A stretch of DNA of 64,000 nucleotides from Acidobacteriota bacterium (GTDB taxonomy: Bacteria; Acidobacteriota; Thermoanaerobaculia; Gp7-AA8), in the NCBI GenBank assembly GCA_021325515.1, contig JAJPHC010000054.1, positions 1-64,000 on the forward strand, given 5' to 3'. Below, piece after piece: positions 62,850 to 64,000 of this stretch (the stretch's first letter is position 1; every line of letters begins with the position of its first letter). The notes beneath the pieces were generated by a model, which did no database searches, was not told the origin of the DNA, and worked only from the letters and a program-made list of their open reading frames with translations. Made by a program: the position numbers and the translations under genes.

Positions 62850-64000
62850 ATGAGCAAACGACTCTCTCTCATCCCTCTCCTCACCCTATCGCTTGCAGTA
62901 ACCGTCTCAGCAGCCGAAACCGCTCCGGCGTCCAGTGCACACTACGGCCCCTGGGGCGTCGACCTTGCGGCGATGGACCGCTCCGTGAAGCCCGGCGATG
63001 ACTTCAATCGCTACGTCAACGGCAAGTGGATCGACAACACCCCGATCCCTCCGGACAAGTCCAGCCTCGGCTCGTTCATCGTGCTGCGCGATCTCTCCGA
63101 CCAGCGAGTCCGCACGATTCTCGATGCATGGGCCGCCGACACGACGTTGAAGCCCGGCAGCGATGAAGCGAAGGTCGCGGCGATCTATCGCACCTTCCTC
63201 GATGAGGCCACGGCCGAGAAGCTCGACATGAAGCCCGTCGAGCCGATGCTCGACGCGGTGAAGCAGGCGAAGACGCGCGAGGACATCGCACGCATCATGG
63301 CCGGCACGCATACGAGCTTCGGCTCGACGTTCATTGCCGCGCATGTCATGGATGATCTGAAGCATCCCGACGTCTATGCGCTCTATCTGTCGCAGTCAGG
63401 CCTCGGGCTTCCCGATCGCGAGTTCTATCTGCGCGACAACTTCAAGCCGCAGCGCGAGCGCTACCAGAAGTACGTCGCCGGCATGCTGCGCATGATCGGC
63501 TGGAACGAGCCGGAAACGAGCGCGGCGGAGATCGTCGCGCTGGAGACGAAGCTCGCGGAGACGCACTGGACGCGCGCAGAGAATCGCGATCGCGACAAGA
63601 CCTACAACCTGATGACCGTCGCGGAGCTGGAGAAGAGCGCGCCCGGCTTCCCGTGGCGCCTCTATCTCGACGCGGCCGGTTTGTCGAAATCGGCGACCGC
63701 GATCGTCCGCCAGAACACGATGCTGCCACGCATGGCGCAGCTCTTTGCTGCAACTCCTGTGGCGACGCTGCAGGCATACGAGGCATTCCACATCATCGAC
63801 GAAGCGGCACCACGGCTCTCGAAGCGGTTCGTCACCGCGAACTGGGAGTTCCGCTCGAAGTTTCTCAACGGCGTGCCGGAGCAGCGGCCGCGCTGGAAGC
63901 GCGCCGTCGCCGCGGCCGACAACGCGATGGGCGAAGCGATCGGCCGCACGTATGTCGCGAAGTACTTCCCGCCGGAGTCGAAGGCAAAGGCGGAGCAACT
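62850..64000 (+). CDS. M13 family metallopeptidase (neprilysin-like), 3'-truncated by the window edge
   Basis: 383 residues visible from the ATG at 62850; an in-frame ATG at 62826 also exists. Signal peptide MSKRLSLIPLLTLSLAVTVSA. The M13 N-terminal domain follows: VKPGDDFNRYVNGKWIDNTPIP, DREFYL and ETKLAETHWTRAENRDRDKTYN. The zinc HExxH and ExxxD motifs lie beyond base 64000. An exported endopeptidase for peptide degradation is expected. Confidence 0.93.
   Translation, partial: MSKRLSLIPLLTLSLAVTVSAAETAPASSAHYGPWGVDLAAMDRSVKPGDDFNRYVNGKWIDNTPIPPDKSSLGSFIVLRDLSDQRVRTILDAWAADTTLKPGSDEAKVAAIYRTFLDEATAEKLDMKPVEPMLDAVKQAKTREDIARIMAGTHTSFGSTFIAAHVMDDLKHPDVYALYLSQSGLGLPDREFYLRDNFKPQRERYQKYVAGMLRMIGWNEPETSAAEIVALETKLAETHWTRAENRDRDKTYNLMTVAELEKSAPGFPWRLYLDAAGLSKSATAIVRQNTMLPRMAQLFAATPVATLQAYEAFHIIDEAAPRLSKRFVTANWEFRSKFLNGVPEQRPRWKRAVAAADNAMGEAIGRTYVAKYFPPESKAKAEQ

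Overview
The window is a gene-dense, GC-rich bacterial chromosome segment with about 54 protein genes (two cut by the window ends), one tRNA-Leu and no rRNA, CRISPR array or prophage. Three paralogous secreted GWxTD-domain proteins, many secreted peptidases (S8, S9, S10, S46, M13), a Pqi/MCE system and a sensor kinase with an extracytoplasmic propeller suggest an amino-acid- and peptide-degrading Acidobacteriota (Thermoanaerobaculia-like). That placement is inferred from gene content only.

Layout. 1-1383: lipoprotein-TonB operon with a clear sigma70-type promoter. 1.7-8.3 kb: a tryptophan-2,3-dioxygenase-like enzyme, RibBA, three GWxTD proteins and a small acidic protein. 8.4-12.5 kb: BMP-type nucleoside ABC importer (lipoprotein, ATPase, two permeases). 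12.5-14.7 kb: leucine degradation pair (biotin carboxylase, methylglutaconyl-CoA hydratase). 14.7-17.2 kb: secreted S8 protease. 17.3-18.7 kb: tRNA-Leu(CAA) overlapping the 3' end of a LeuA-like gene. 18.7-19.3 kb: a REP-associated tyrosine transposase (RAYT) flanked by inverted REP hairpins. 19.3-21 kb: crotonase and 3-hydroxybutyryl-CoA dehydrogenase. 22.2-27.8 kb: a five-gene NAD salvage operon (pncB-prs-nadE-nrtR-pncA) in which every junction is a 4-base overlap, with a palindrome over the pncB start codon. 27.9-34.1 kb: S9 peptidase, YebC, S46 peptidase, SPFH/GYF protein. 34.2-39.8 kb: propeller histidine kinase, amine-oxidase-like flavoprotein, small membrane protein. 39.8-46.0 kb: LeuB-like enzyme, aldo/keto reductase and a polyamine-membrane operon (SpeD, DUF4178, a 58-residue protein, DUF350, membrane aminopropyltransferase). 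46-50.6 kb: YdjC deacetylase, GT2, large membrane glycosyltransferase, methyltransferase. 50.8-52.7 kb: glutaryl-CoA dehydrogenase, then an ECF sigma factor with a Cys-rich tail coupled to a 22-residue metallothionein-like peptide. 52.7-64 kb: aldo/keto reductase, arylamine N-acetyltransferase, S10 peptidase, SpoIIE-type phosphatase, PqiABC, a lysyltransferase-domain membrane protein and the start of an M13 peptidase.

The most unusual feature is the spacer DNA. Most gaps between operons carry hairpins, many built from 7-, 8- or 9-base direct repeats. At least two families (TGTAGGACA and GTGCGGACG) recur at several sites. The TGTAGGACA family flanks the RAYT gene in inverted orientation and supplies the stop codons of three genes; a GTGCGGACG hairpin encodes the last codons of pncA. 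No gene-free stretch exceeds 300 bases; the longest is 1384-1678 (295 bases), which holds a promoter and a repeat hairpin.

Metabolic logic. Glutaryl-CoA dehydrogenase, crotonase and 3-hydroxybutyryl-CoA dehydrogenase form a route from glutaryl-CoA (lysine or tryptophan breakdown) to acetoacetyl-CoA. The biotin carboxylase/hydratase pair fits leucine breakdown. The secreted peptidases and the nucleoside importer fit a heterotrophic lifestyle on protein and nucleic acid.
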